This document shows positions 36,564 through 45,186 of a stretch of 64,000 bases of DNA, in pieces (the stretch's first letter is position 1; each line of letters starts with the position of its first letter). Source of the DNA: Pseudomonadales bacterium (GTDB taxonomy: Bacteria > Pseudomonadota > Gammaproteobacteria > Pseudomonadales > Azotimanducaceae). The translations under genes were made by a program, and so were the position numbers. The notes beneath the pieces were generated by a model. It was not told the DNA's origin. It did not search any database and worked only from the letters and a program-made list of their open reading frames with translations. The stretch lies in assembly GCA_019090615.1 (NCBI GenBank), contig JAHRVQ010000037.1:1-64000 (forward strand), read 5' to 3'.

Positions 36564-37388
36564 CTATTGGTCAGGGCTGCGACGGTCAGGGCTGCGATTA
36601 TCAGTAGCACCAACACTCTGTCGCTCAATTAACGCCTTCAATTCTTGTATTTCAACTTTGAGATCCGCCAGTGAAACGTAGTGCTCGTCTGCCTGTAACT
36701 CGCGCTGATGCTCCTCTTCCAGCACATTAACCACTATTCCAATCACCATATTCAAAAAAGCAAAAGCAGTTAGAAAAATAAAAGATATATAGAAAATCCA
36801 GCTCCAGGCATAAACCTCATTGGTTTCATACATTACGTCTGTCCAGTCTTCAAATGTCATCACCCGGAAAAGGGTCAACATCGCAGTACTAATATCACCC
36901 CACAAAAAGGGATTAATATCTTCAAAAAACAAACTACCAATAGCCGCATAGATATAAAAAATAATGAACATCAACGCCATCACATAACCCAACCGTGGCA
37001 AAGCGATTAATAGCGAGTTAAGCAGCACTCTCAATTCTGGAATAAAACTAATCATTCGCATCACCCGAAACACTCTGACTAGCCGTGCAACTAAAGCCAT
37101 ATCCGTATTCTCAATCGGAATCAGGCTAACAGCGACGATCACGCTATCAAAAATATTCCACGGATCTTTAAAAAAAGCCCATTTACGCTCTTCGGCTGCA
37201 AATCGAATACTGATTTCCAGGACAAAAATTACTGTGATAAACAAGTCCATGAAGTACAACAAATTCACGACGGCAGAAGACATATCATATGTCTTTACCC
37301 CAACCAGTAGCGCGGACGCCATAATGATAAAAATGATGAATGTTTCAAAAACTTTATGATTACGAATCAGCTGAATTTGCTTCAACAT
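36564..37388 (-). CDS. voltage-gated cation channel (BacNav-like ion transporter)
   Basis: 274 residues with six membrane segments. S4 carries arginines every third residue (R102, R105, R108, R111 in ARLVRVFRVMRM). A pore loop has filter TFEDW (178-182), where the canonical bacterial sodium channel has TLESW. S6 is FLTAFAFLNMVIGIVVNV. A C-terminal coiled coil (about 240-262, SLADLKVEIQELKALIERQ) is as expected for tetramerisation. The extreme C-terminus (RSPDRRSPDQ) is made by a 15-bp duplication at 36569-36598. The permeant ion (Na+ or Ca2+) cannot be fixed from the filter alone. Confidence 0.85.
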   Translation of the reverse strand: MLKQIQLIRNHKVFETFIIFIIMASALLVGVKTYDMSSAVVNLLYFMDLFITVIFVLEISIRFAAEERKWAFFKDPWNIFDSVIVAVSLIPIENTDMALVARLVRVFRVMRMISFIPELRVLLNSLLIALPRLGYVMALMFIIFYIYAAIGSLFFEDINPFLWGDISTAMLTLFRVMTFEDWTDVMYETNEVYAWSWIFYISFIFLTAFAFLNMVIGIVVNVLEEEHQRELQADEHYVSLADLKVEIQELKALIERQSVGATDNRSPDRRSPDQ

Positions 37389-37714
37389 CTAAAATAACTC
37401 TGCAGAAAAACTGCGGTTATTATCCGTAAAATTATCTGCAGCACTAGTCTTTCTATGGTTTGATATAAGAACCGACCAGGCCTGCATCACTCAACAGTAA
37501 AACAGGACAATAAGATCAACTAAGATTTTTGCCTCGGTCGCTAGCAATCCTGTGCAATAGAATAGGTGGATTTTCCGGCATGAGCTGCCGGCGACTGTTA
37601 ATACCGACCATATCTGAGCAAAATTATAATCTTCAACTATGCTTAACGGGTCTAATAAATTACAACGCTTATAAGAACATTTACGTACGAACCGAGAGAT
37701 AGGTAAAAATAAAG
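37389..37714. other. divergent spacer upstream of channel gene and hypothetical gene
   Basis: 326 bp. It must hold the promoters for the channel (leftward) and the hypothetical gene (rightward). No repeats, RNA genes or operators were recognised. Confidence 0.35.
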
Positions 37715-38350
37715 ATGGATATTGCCGTCACCCTTGCTTTGGGGTTAGCCGTTATTGCCACAGCTTGCTCAATAGCTGCGCTTACAATGGTATTTTCGAT
37801 TCGAAAAACACTTAAATCCCAACAAAAGCAACCCGATAATCATAAAAATAAAAATTACGCTGAAATAGCCAACATGCTTTCAGATGGTTCTATGGTGTGG
37901 CAACGGCTGATGGTCCAATGCGATGAATCAAGCACCCTTATTTCCGGCAGCGCAGTACAGGGAACAACCCGCGACAATATTGGTGACTGGTTATTGCAGC
38001 TACGAGAATTTTGCAAACAATCTAAAAATGAAGTTGATCATGGCTATCAGTTATTTGCCACTGAAGCAAAAAAAATGACCGCCGATGAAATGGCTATGCA
38101 GCGCCCAGATATGGAAAAGTTCCAGAAAGAAATGAAAAGCAACGTGGCGGTCATTTCTGATCAGGTCGAACATATACGTCGTGTACTACACGGCACTGAC
38201 AGCGTCTCGAATAGCCAATTTAAAATAACCCTGCATAAACCTCAGGTTATGCCGCATTTTTTGCGTAAAAGACAAAAAATTGCTGAGTTACAACGACGCC
38301 ATTCTAGCCCTGCGCCAACCAACACTAGCGCCCAGCCAGGAAGCGAATAA
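37715..38350 (+). CDS. hypothetical membrane-anchored protein
   Basis: 211 residues, not recognised. One N-terminal membrane helix (about 5-28, VTLALGLAVIATACSIAALTMVF) is followed by a basic linker, a charged probably helical domain (about 45-170; WQRLMVQCDESS, DWLLQLREFCKQSKNEVDHGYQLF), and a basic, Pro/Ser-rich tail (PHFLRKRQKIAELQRRHSS). The soluble part would be cytoplasmic if the positive-inside rule holds. A weak purine-rich site (GAGAGATAGG) lies about 15 nt upstream of the ATG. Its 3' end overlaps the convergent amidotransferase gene by 26 nt. Confidence 0.6.
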   Translation: MDIAVTLALGLAVIATACSIAALTMVFSIRKTLKSQQKQPDNHKNKNYAEIANMLSDGSMVWQRLMVQCDESSTLISGSAVQGTTRDNIGDWLLQLREFCKQSKNEVDHGYQLFATEAKKMTADEMAMQRPDMEKFQKEMKSNVAVISDQVEHIRRVLHGTDSVSNSQFKITLHKPQVMPHFLRKRQKIAELQRRHSSPAPTNTSAQPGSE

Positions 38351-39053
38351 TCCATTGGGATATAGCCGTTTTATCCGTAGGGCGTTCAAGACTCGCCATG
38401 CCAGATACAAATACCTGCTCACCAATAATTTCACGGCGTGACCTTAATAGCGCCTCTATATAGCCTTTCGAAAATTCTGGATGTCCCTGAATAGCCAGAA
38501 TATGACTATCAATCTGAAACATCGAATTTTCACAAAAATCATTCGACCCGATCAGCTCTGCTCGATCCGGTAAACGCATAACCTGATCCTGATGAAAGAC
38601 CAGAATAGAAATGCTGGACAAGGAAGGCAACATATAGCTTTTGTTTACGAGGATACGGGCCTCCTTTACCCCCACACCCCAACCAACGGGCGCTCGCCGG
38701 CAATCCCCACCGAGCGCCTGGGCAATTATCTGATGACCAAAACACACCCCAACCAGCGATATTTTTCGTTTATCCAGCGCTACCACAAATTCTTGCAATT
38801 GCTCAATCCAGCTTTCATGCTCATAAACGCTGCGTCGACTACCAGTAATTAAATAACCGTCATAGTCCGCAATATTGTCTGGAAACTCACCAAGTACAAC
38901 ATTAAAAACACCCGTGGTCACAGTATCGGTTGCAGCACCACTCAACATCGCCTGAAACATATCGGGATAATCACCGAAACTGGCTTTTAACGCCACAGGA
39001 ACAGAATCAGTTTGCAATATCCCAAGCTTCAGCACCTTGGGTATTTGTCCCAC
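38325..39053 (-). CDS. class I glutamine amidotransferase-like protein
   Basis: 242 residues with the class I amidotransferase triad: nucleophile Cys in VGVCFGHQIIAQALGG, His and Glu in IQGHPEFSKGY. YLITGSRRSVYEHESWI is the typical oxyanion segment. It resembles the GMP-synthase-type domain (COG0518), stand-alone. It lies 16 nt downstream of a glutamine-synthetase-like gene, so a role as gamma-glutamyl hydrolase or ammonia donor in the same pathway (compare the Puu pathway of putrescine use) is likely but unproven. Confidence 0.82.
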   Translation of the reverse strand: MGQIPKVLKLGILQTDSVPVALKASFGDYPDMFQAMLSGAATDTVTTGVFNVVLGEFPDNIADYDGYLITGSRRSVYEHESWIEQLQEFVVALDKRKISLVGVCFGHQIIAQALGGDCRRAPVGWGVGVKEARILVNKSYMLPSLSSISILVFHQDQVMRLPDRAELIGSNDFCENSMFQIDSHILAIQGHPEFSKGYIEALLRSRREIIGEQVFVSGMASLERPTDKTAISQWIIRFLAGR

Positions 39054-39069
39054 TTGTCAGCTCCAAGCA

Positions 39070-40443
39070 TCAAATGATCTCGAAATATCGTTTAAGTTGC
39101 CAGTCATTCACATGCCGCTCATATTCACGTATTTCCCAGTCTCTGCTGGCCACATAATGGTCGATAAATTCATCGCCAAAGATTTCCCGAGCCGCTTGCG
39201 ACTGCACAAGATCCCTTGTGGCATCGCGCAAATTACCGGGCAATTGATCATTTTCGGGTAGCTCTGACTGAATAAGATAGGCATTCCCCGTTGTTGGTGG
39301 CGCAAGTGCCAGTTTTTCCTTTATGCCTAATAAACCTGCGCCAATCGTCGCTGCAGCCACCAGGTAAGGATTTGCATCAGCTGACCCAAGCCTGAATTCA
39401 ACTCGCTGGGAATCGTTACTGCCAGCAATCAAACGCAGCGCCGTAGTTCTGTTATCAACCCCCCAGGTAGCTGCGGTGGGTGCCCATGCACCTTTGACCA
39501 GCCTTGTATAACTATTGATTGTTGGTGACGTGATAGCCAATAAAGCCCGCAGATATTTTTTTTGACCAGCGATATAATGTTGTTGTATGTCACTCATGGC
39601 ATACTTTTTTGCAGCGTTATAAAAAACATTTTGACCATTGCTGATACTTCTCAATGATTGATGACAGTGGCCGCTTTGGCCAGGATAGTCCATTGACCAC
39701 TTGGCCATAAACGTCGCAATCAAACCACGCTTTTGAAAAAAGGTTTTACAAAAGGTCTTAAACAATACAGCTTTGTCAGCACCCGACAAAGCTTCGTCTA
39801 CAGTAATAGCAGCTTCCCATACACCGGGCCCTGTTTCACAATGCAAACCTTCAAGCGCAAAGCCATGGTCGAGGCAATAATCCATCAAGCCATTAAATAG
39901 ATCTGAATGCACATTGGTTCGTAACACCGAATAGCCAAAGTTATCCGGAGACAGTGGCACCAGGTTGGTATAGTTTTTCTGCCGAATTGTATCTGCGGTT
40001 TCGGAAAATACAAAGAATTCATATTCAAAGGCAAGTTGCGCTTCAAAACCCATATCCGCCGCCATTGCCAATACGGATTTTAACCGACTCCTGGGGCAAA
40101 TAGGATGCAAACTGTTACCCGTATCGGTGACGAAATTACCGATAAAAAAAGGCATATTAGACTCGTCCAATAAACGCCGTTCAGTGGTTAAATCTAAACG
40201 ATAAAGCACGTCGGGAAAGCCGGTATGCCAACCTGTAAAAGCCGCATTATCATATAACTGATCATTGACATCCCAGCCAAGAATACAATCACAGAAGCTT
40301 GATTTGCCGTTGGCTATCGATTCAAATTTATCCAGACTAATGTATTTACCTCTAAGTACACCGTCTATATCTGTCAGACCCAGCTTGATACGTCGAACAC
40401 CTTCGTTTCGATATTTTAAGATCAAACCATCAGCATCAACCAT
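39070..40443 (-). CDS. glutamine-synthetase-like ligase (PuuA-like)
   Basis: 457 residues of the glutamine synthetase family: LGLTDIDGVLRGKYISLDKF (beta-grasp domain), LAFEYEFFVF (metal Glu), GLHCETGPGVWEAAI, SGHCHQSL, and PTINSYTRLVKGAWAPTAATWGVDNRTTALRLI. The last block and the overall length are those of gamma-glutamylpolyamine synthetases rather than GlnA. It joins glutamate to an amine using ATP; the amine is unknown. It is in an operon: 18 nt after the symporter gene and 16 nt before the amidotransferase. Confidence 0.85.
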   Translation of the reverse strand: MVDADGLILKYRNEGVRRIKLGLTDIDGVLRGKYISLDKFESIANGKSSFCDCILGWDVNDQLYDNAAFTGWHTGFPDVLYRLDLTTERRLLDESNMPFFIGNFVTDTGNSLHPICPRSRLKSVLAMAADMGFEAQLAFEYEFFVFSETADTIRQKNYTNLVPLSPDNFGYSVLRTNVHSDLFNGLMDYCLDHGFALEGLHCETGPGVWEAAITVDEALSGADKAVLFKTFCKTFFQKRGLIATFMAKWSMDYPGQSGHCHQSLRSISNGQNVFYNAAKKYAMSDIQQHYIAGQKKYLRALLAITSPTINSYTRLVKGAWAPTAATWGVDNRTTALRLIAGSNDSQRVEFRLGSADANPYLVAAATIGAGLLGIKEKLALAPPTTGNAYLIQSELPENDQLPGNLRDATRDLVQSQAAREIFGDEFIDHYVASRDWEIREYERHVNDWQLKRYFEII

Positions 40444-40461
40444 TGTCTACTTCCGTTCGTA

Positions 40462-42210
40462 TTAACGCGGCAGTCGGATGTTAGCCACCATTTGCTGCAC
40501 CTCAAGCGGTGGCGCGGGAGTAAAGCGCATAACAATAAAAGAAACCAGAAAATTAAAAATCATCCCCAGTGTACCAATACCCTCCGGCGAAATACCAAAC
40601 CACCAATGCGCAGCATTATTTGTTTCCGGACTAATAAATTTAAAATAGGCAATATACATAAAAGTAAAACCTAGGCCTGTAATCATGCCTGAAATTGCCG
40701 CTTCTTTGTTCATCCGGCGAGAGAAAATACCCAACAAAAGGACCGGGAAAAAACTTGCCGCAGCAAGTCCAAAGGCGAAAGCTACCACTTCTGCAACAAA
40801 ACCCGGTGGATAAATACCAAACAAACCAGCAATACAAATCGCCACAGCTGCGGCAATACGCGCGGAAAGCAGCTCCTGCTTTTCGGTGATACCCGGATAA
40901 AATGTTTGTTTCATGAGATCATGGGAAACTGCAGTGGAGATAACCAACAACAAACCAGCGGCAGTAGATAAGGCTGCTGCCAATCCACCTGCAGCCACCA
41001 GCGCAATTACCCAGTTTGGCAACTGAGCAATTTCTGGCAGGGCCAGAACAATAATATCTCGATCAATATATAACTCATTCGTACTATCCGTACCGGTATT
41101 CGCCAATAGCCTTTGTCCATGCACACCCACTTCACCCGTATAAGCAGGTAATCTGGGGTTCAAAGCCGTTCCGCCTCGATACTGAACCTTGCCATCTTCA
41201 TTTTTATCCAGCCATGCAATCAGTCCGGACTCTTCCCATTTGGTAAACCATTCCGGTGCTTGAACATAACGCATTTCATTCACAGTATCGATAATATTAA
41301 CCCGCGCAAAAGCTGCCACAGCGGGCGCAGTAGTATATAAAAGCGCGATAAAAACCAGTGCATAGCCTGCCGATATTCTGGCATCTCGGACCTTCGGTAC
41401 GGTGAAAAAGCGCACGATTACGTGGGGTAAACCCGCTGTGCCAGCCATCAACGCCGCAGTAATAAAGAACATATCGATGGTAGATTTATTAGTCGCTGTG
41501 AATGCCGACATACCCAACTCGGTAGTCAAACCATCCAATTTATCCAGTAGATAAATTTCCTGCCCGGAAACCGTACTGCCCAAACCAAACATGGGAATTG
41601 GATTATCGGTAATAATTAAGGATATATAGATCGCAGGCACCAGATAAGCAAAAATTAACACACAGTACTGAGCCACCTGAGTATAAGTAATACCTTTCAT
41701 GCCACCCATTACCGCATAAAAGAAAACTATCGCCATACCAACAAAAACACCTGTATTGATATCAACTTCAAGTAGACGCGAGAAAACCAGACCTACGCCA
41801 CGCATTTGCCCAGAAACATAGGTAAAAGAAATAAAAATCACACAGATAACCGCCACTATTCGGGCAGTGCTCGAATAGTACCGCTCGCCAACAAAATCCG
41901 GCACAGTAAACTTAGCAAATTTTCTTAAATACGGCGCAAGACATAGAGCCAACAAAACATATCCACCGGTCCAGCCCATCAGATAACGCGCACCATCTGC
42001 GCCTTCAAAAGCAATAATGCCCGCCATTGATAGAAAGGAGGCGGCTGACATCCAGTCAGCTGCTGTGGCTGCGCCATTGGCTAGCGGATGGACATGACCG
42101 TCTGCAACATAAAATTCTTTGGTCGTAGTAGACCGACTCCAGACAGCGATACCTATATAAAGGCTGAATGATAAACCAACAAATAAGTAGGTGAGTAAAT
42201 TAACGTCCAT
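40462..42210 (-). CDS. sodium:solute symporter, large subunit (VC_2705/ActP-like)
   Basis: About 582 residues, 12-13 membrane segments: FYVADGHVHPLANGAATAADWMSAASFLSMAGIIAFEG, YLRKFAKFTVPDFVGERYYS, GGMKGITYTQVAQYCVLIFAYLVPA, LPHVIVRFFTVPKVRDARISAGYAL. With a DUF4212 small subunit upstream it fits the VC_2705 subfamily of acetate-permease-like symporters. ATG 42210 is preferred because AGGA lies 6-9 nt before it. The frame is open to an ATG at 42243, but that adds MTALTGLTGLC, produced by a 9-bp tandem repeat. The solute may be the amine used by the downstream ligase. Confidence 0.87.
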   Translation of the reverse strand: MDVNLLTYLFVGLSFSLYIGIAVWSRSTTTKEFYVADGHVHPLANGAATAADWMSAASFLSMAGIIAFEGADGARYLMGWTGGYVLLALCLAPYLRKFAKFTVPDFVGERYYSSTARIVAVICVIFISFTYVSGQMRGVGLVFSRLLEVDINTGVFVGMAIVFFYAVMGGMKGITYTQVAQYCVLIFAYLVPAIYISLIITDNPIPMFGLGSTVSGQEIYLLDKLDGLTTELGMSAFTATNKSTIDMFFITAALMAGTAGLPHVIVRFFTVPKVRDARISAGYALVFIALLYTTAPAVAAFARVNIIDTVNEMRYVQAPEWFTKWEESGLIAWLDKNEDGKVQYRGGTALNPRLPAYTGEVGVHGQRLLANTGTDSTNELYIDRDIIVLALPEIAQLPNWVIALVAAGGLAAALSTAAGLLLVISTAVSHDLMKQTFYPGITEKQELLSARIAAAVAICIAGLFGIYPPGFVAEVVAFAFGLAAASFFPVLLLGIFSRRMNKEAAISGMITGLGFTFMYIAYFKFISPETNNAAHWWFGISPEGIGTLGMIFNFLVSFIVMRFTPAPPLEVQQMVANIRLPR

Positions 42211-42245
42211 ACACAGTCCTGTCAGTCCTGTCAGTGCTGTCATTA

Positions 42246-42539
42246 CTATTCATCATCAGTATTATCCTCATATACATCAAACTGCTTATCTATGCGGTTC
42301 ATCCCCCAAACATAAATAAAAATCAACAAAATAAAAAACAAAATTGAACCTTGATGGGCAAACCAAAACCCTAGCCTGAAACCAAAAATATGAAATTGAT
42401 CGAGGAAATCAACCAGTAAAATCCCGCAAACAAAAGAAACCAGGAACCAGACACTTAATAGTGACAACATCAATCTGACATTTGCCCGCCAGTATAGGTC
42501 GGCGTTTTCGGCTGTATTTTTACTGTCCAATTTGTTCAT
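42246..42539 (-). CDS. DUF4212 symporter small subunit
   Basis: 97 residues with two membrane helices: LYWRANVRLMLSLLSVWFLVSFVCGILLVDFLDQF and GFRLGFWFAHQGSILFFILLIFIYVWGMNRIDKQF. This is the DUF4212 pattern, found upstream of VC_2705-type symporter genes. It is likely needed for assembly or activity of the large subunit. It is the first gene of the symporter-ligase-amidotransferase operon; its promoter must lie at the left edge of the repeat block. Confidence 0.88.
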   Translation of the reverse strand: MNKLDSKNTAENADLYWRANVRLMLSLLSVWFLVSFVCGILLVDFLDQFHIFGFRLGFWFAHQGSILFFILLIFIYVWGMNRIDKQFDVYEDNTDDE

Positions 42540-42564
42540 TGGCGGCTAACTCCGCGACTATTTA

Positions 42565-42998
42565 CTGATTTGCGCCACACACTACTAGACTCTTTCGAAT
42601 TGGTCGAACCTTTTTAGATACCAGATGAAATAAAGATATGCACATTTTCTGTGGATAACTACGGGGATAAGTTACGTATTTAGCCTAAAGACAAGCAAAT
42701 CAACCAACCCACCAACCTGTTCATTTTTTAACCATATAAATTTAGTAGTAAAATCAACTTCTTACATAATTTTTGACACCAAACCAATATCCATTAAATT
42801 TATTAACACCAATGACTACTAAAAATTGGTCACTATTCCAGGTTGGGCGGGAATATGCACCAAGTTGTGAACAACCCAATAATGATGTAATTGGCTACCA
42901 AAGGCATACCCCTGCGATCATTATGATTAGCCCAAAGGTCCATTTTTAATGTTTGAGTATCCTTCGAAAGCAAACCCTATGGCTATTTATCTGGCTTT
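42565..42998. promoter_or_regulatory. DnaA/IHF-type module, tandem unit 1
   Basis: ATATGCACA at 42636 (one mismatch to TTATNCACA), TGTGGATAA at 42650-42658 (exact DnaA box, minus strand), CGGGGATAA at 42662, TTTTTTAACCA ending 42734, and IHF-consensus AATCAACTTCTTA at 42752-42764. TGTGAACAA at 42866-42874 (one mismatch) follows. The unit also carries the shared 5' arm ending in CTCTTTCGAATT and the 3' arm AAAGACAAGCAAATCA. Confidence 0.65.
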
Positions 42999-43406
42999 CT
43001 GATTTGCGCCACAGGCTATTAGACTCTTTCGAATTAGTAAAACCCTGGTAGATGCCCGACGAAATAAAGATATGCACATTTTCTGTGGATAACTATGGGG
43101 ATAAGTTACGTATTTATCGTAAAGACAAGCAAATCAACTGAATTTAAAAATTGATCACTTTTTAACCACAAGTATTATCTTTTAAAAACAACACCTTATA
43201 ATAAATATGATGCTATACAAATATCGTAGAAATATAATTAGTTACTATTCAGAGCTGGGCCATGTTGTGAATAACTAAACATTACTGTAAGTATCTACCA
43301 ACAGCAAACCGTTGCCCTGACAGCCTGTCGTTTAAATTATCCGACGGCTGTATTTTCCCACCGGAATTTTACCCATACGGGAAACCCACGATAATTTACC
43401 GAGTCA
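42999..43406. promoter_or_regulatory. DnaA/IHF-type module, tandem unit 2
   Basis: TGTGGATAA at 43084-43092 with TGGGGATAA at 43096 (12-bp phase) and ATATGCACA 14 bp before. The IHF-like AAACAACACCTTA at 43186-43198 has one mismatch, again 102 bp from the box. TGTGAATAA at 43266-43274 is an exact TTATTCACA box, 80 bp further. Confidence 0.65.
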
Positions 43407-43849
43407 CTGATTTTTACCACAAGTTATTAGACTCTTTCGAATTAGTAGAATCTCTGGTAGATGCCCAATGAAATAAAGATATGCACATTTTCTGTGGATA
43501 ACTACGGGGATAAGTTACGTATTTTGCCTAAAGACAAGCAAATCAGCCAAACTATCAAACTGGTCAGTTTTTAACCAGATATATTGACCATCAAAATCAA
43601 ACACTTACATGATTTGTGCAATTAGATACGCATCAAAAAAAGTTATTAGCGTCAATGGCAGCTACTAATTGGTCGCTATTCAAGGTTTGGCCATATTGTA
43701 AACAACAAAATAGTAATATAAACGGCCGCCAAAGCCATTACCCTTTTGGTTAACGCTGTTCATTTAGCTAGCCATTTAGAATAATCCAGCGCATTTTTTT
43801 ACTGGTTGAGTTATTCCCAAGTATTAAACCCTGCAATTATTGGCTGGCG
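43407..43849. promoter_or_regulatory. DnaA/IHF-type module, tandem unit 3
   Basis: TGTGGATAA at 43493-43501, followed by CGGGGATAA 12 bp on. The IHF-consensus AATCAAACACTTA at 43595-43607 is 102 bp from the box. The distal box is decayed (TGTAAACAA at 43697-43705, two mismatches). Confidence 0.65.
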
Positions 43850-44170
43850 TAGAGATTTGCGCTACACCATTAGACGATTTTGAATCAGTCAAAATTTTTT
43901 TGATGCCATACGAATTAAAGATATGCACATTTCCTGTGGATAACTATGGGGATAAGTTACGCATTTGTCGTAAAGACAAGCAAAGCAGCCAACTTATCGT
44001 ATTGACTACTTTTTAACCACTAACATTAATGAATATAATCAAAGACTTATCGACTTATTGATATTAAATTCACGTCACATGAAAATTATTAATTGCTATT
44101 TTTAGTCGGGCCATGTTGTGAATAACTAAATTATGATGTGAGCGACTACCAACAGCAAGCCCCCGCCCTA
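43850..44170. promoter_or_regulatory. DnaA/IHF-type module, tandem unit 4
   Basis: ATATGCACA at 43921, TGTGGATAA at 43935-43943 and TGGGGATAA at 43947. The IHF-consensus AATCAAAGACTTA at 44037-44049 is 102 bp from the box. TGTGAATAA at 44117-44125 is an exact TTATTCACA box, 80 bp further. The unit ends after ACTACCAACAGCAAGC. Confidence 0.65.
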
Positions 44171-44334
44171 TCAGGTAATTATTTGAATTATCCAAAAAAT
44201 GAACTAGCCAAAAGACCGCATTAAAGCCCAGCCACATGAACGAATAGCTTTAAACTTTAACTATAAATGGCAAAGCCTGATCTCGTGCAACGTATTTTTA
44301 TGCCGCATTAAGACGTAATATTTAATGTAACGCC

Positions 44335-45186
44335 TTAATGTAACAATGCAAACATCTTCCTACGGTATGCTGTTGCCATAGAATCACCTTTACCGAGCAG
44401 GTCAAATATCTGAATCATCGTTTTACGAGCGATTTGATCATCAAATTCTTTATCCTGTTTCATGATCTGCAACAGATGTTCCAGCGCAGACTCAGTTTTG
44501 TCGTCTGCAACAAGCACAATCGCCAACTTATAACGAATGTGAAGATCATCCATTTTAAGTTCAAGCTGCGACGTCAAGTCGTCAATACCTGGCATGGCTT
44601 CAGCTTTATCAATAAAATCCAAACGATTTTTAGGTTTATTGATGCCAACGGTATCGGCTGGAATAATGGCTAAAATTTGCCGTGCTTCTTCCGCTCTTGA
44701 TTCCATCACCAATAAATCAGCCAATTCCACCTTTAAGCTATGATTATCAGGTTCTGCCGCAATAACCTCTTGCAACATTTCTATCGCACCGGCTCTGTCA
44801 TTCTGGGCAATTAGTTCTTTAATCTGGCCCTGAATACGCTCAATTGGGCTCATGGTCAGCTGTTCAAGCAAGGATCGCAACTGCGCCTCCTCTTGCGGAC
44901 CCTCAAGGTTCTGCACCATCTGACCTTGAGAAAGCACCTTAATTGTTGGTAATGTCCTAACCTGCAACTGTTGTACGATGGGCTGATTTTTCTGTACATC
45001 CACCCGCGCCAAAATGAACTTACCCGAATATTCGCCCATCAGTTTTTGCAATATGGGCGCAAGCTGTTGGCTGGGCTCTGCCCCTTCTGCAAAAAACTCC
45101 AAAAAAACAGGTAGCTGTTTTGATTTTTCAATCACCTCCTGAAAGTTTTCAACGGTGACATTGATAACATTCGTATTAACTTCCAT
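44335..45186 (-). CDS. CnoX/YbbN-like thioredoxin-fold TPR protein
   Basis: About 283 residues from ATG 45186 (MEVNTNVINVTVENFQEVIEKS is the family-like start; the 13 upstream codons are unsupported). An N-terminal thioredoxin fold (about 5-110) carries FAEGAEPSQQLAP at the active-site position, with no cysteine at all. A tetratricopeptide-like C-terminal half follows (AIEMLQEVIAAEPDNHSLKVELADLL; ALEHLLQIMKQDKEFDDQIARKTMIQIFDLLG). CnoX in E. coli is a holdase chaperone that hands clients to GroEL; loss of both cysteines suggests a purely chaperone role. It borders the repeat block. Confidence 0.83.
   Translation of the reverse strand: MEVNTNVINVTVENFQEVIEKSKQLPVFLEFFAEGAEPSQQLAPILQKLMGEYSGKFILARVDVQKNQPIVQQLQVRTLPTIKVLSQGQMVQNLEGPQEEAQLRSLLEQLTMSPIERIQGQIKELIAQNDRAGAIEMLQEVIAAEPDNHSLKVELADLLVMESRAEEARQILAIIPADTVGINKPKNRLDFIDKAEAMPGIDDLTSQLELKMDDLHIRYKLAIVLVADDKTESALEHLLQIMKQDKEFDDQIARKTMIQIFDLLGKGDSMATAYRRKMFALLH

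Larger units (their letters stand above)
42540..44334. other. 1.8-kb gene-free block of four tandem units
   Basis: No gene of any length is supported on either strand. The block is AT-rich and consists of four imperfect repeats (starts near 42565, 42999, 43407, 43850; periods about 434, 408 and 443 bp) with DnaA- and IHF-type sites, plus about 160 bp of unique sequence before the CnoX-like gene's stop. Confidence 0.85.

Noticed and set aside
42540-44334. Main chromosome origin (oriC)
   Set aside because: DnaA boxes and AT-rich DNA fit, but the usual neighbours (dnaA, dnaN, mnmG, rpmH) are absent and the fourfold unit structure is atypical; a DnaA-control site is preferred, though an origin is not fully excluded.
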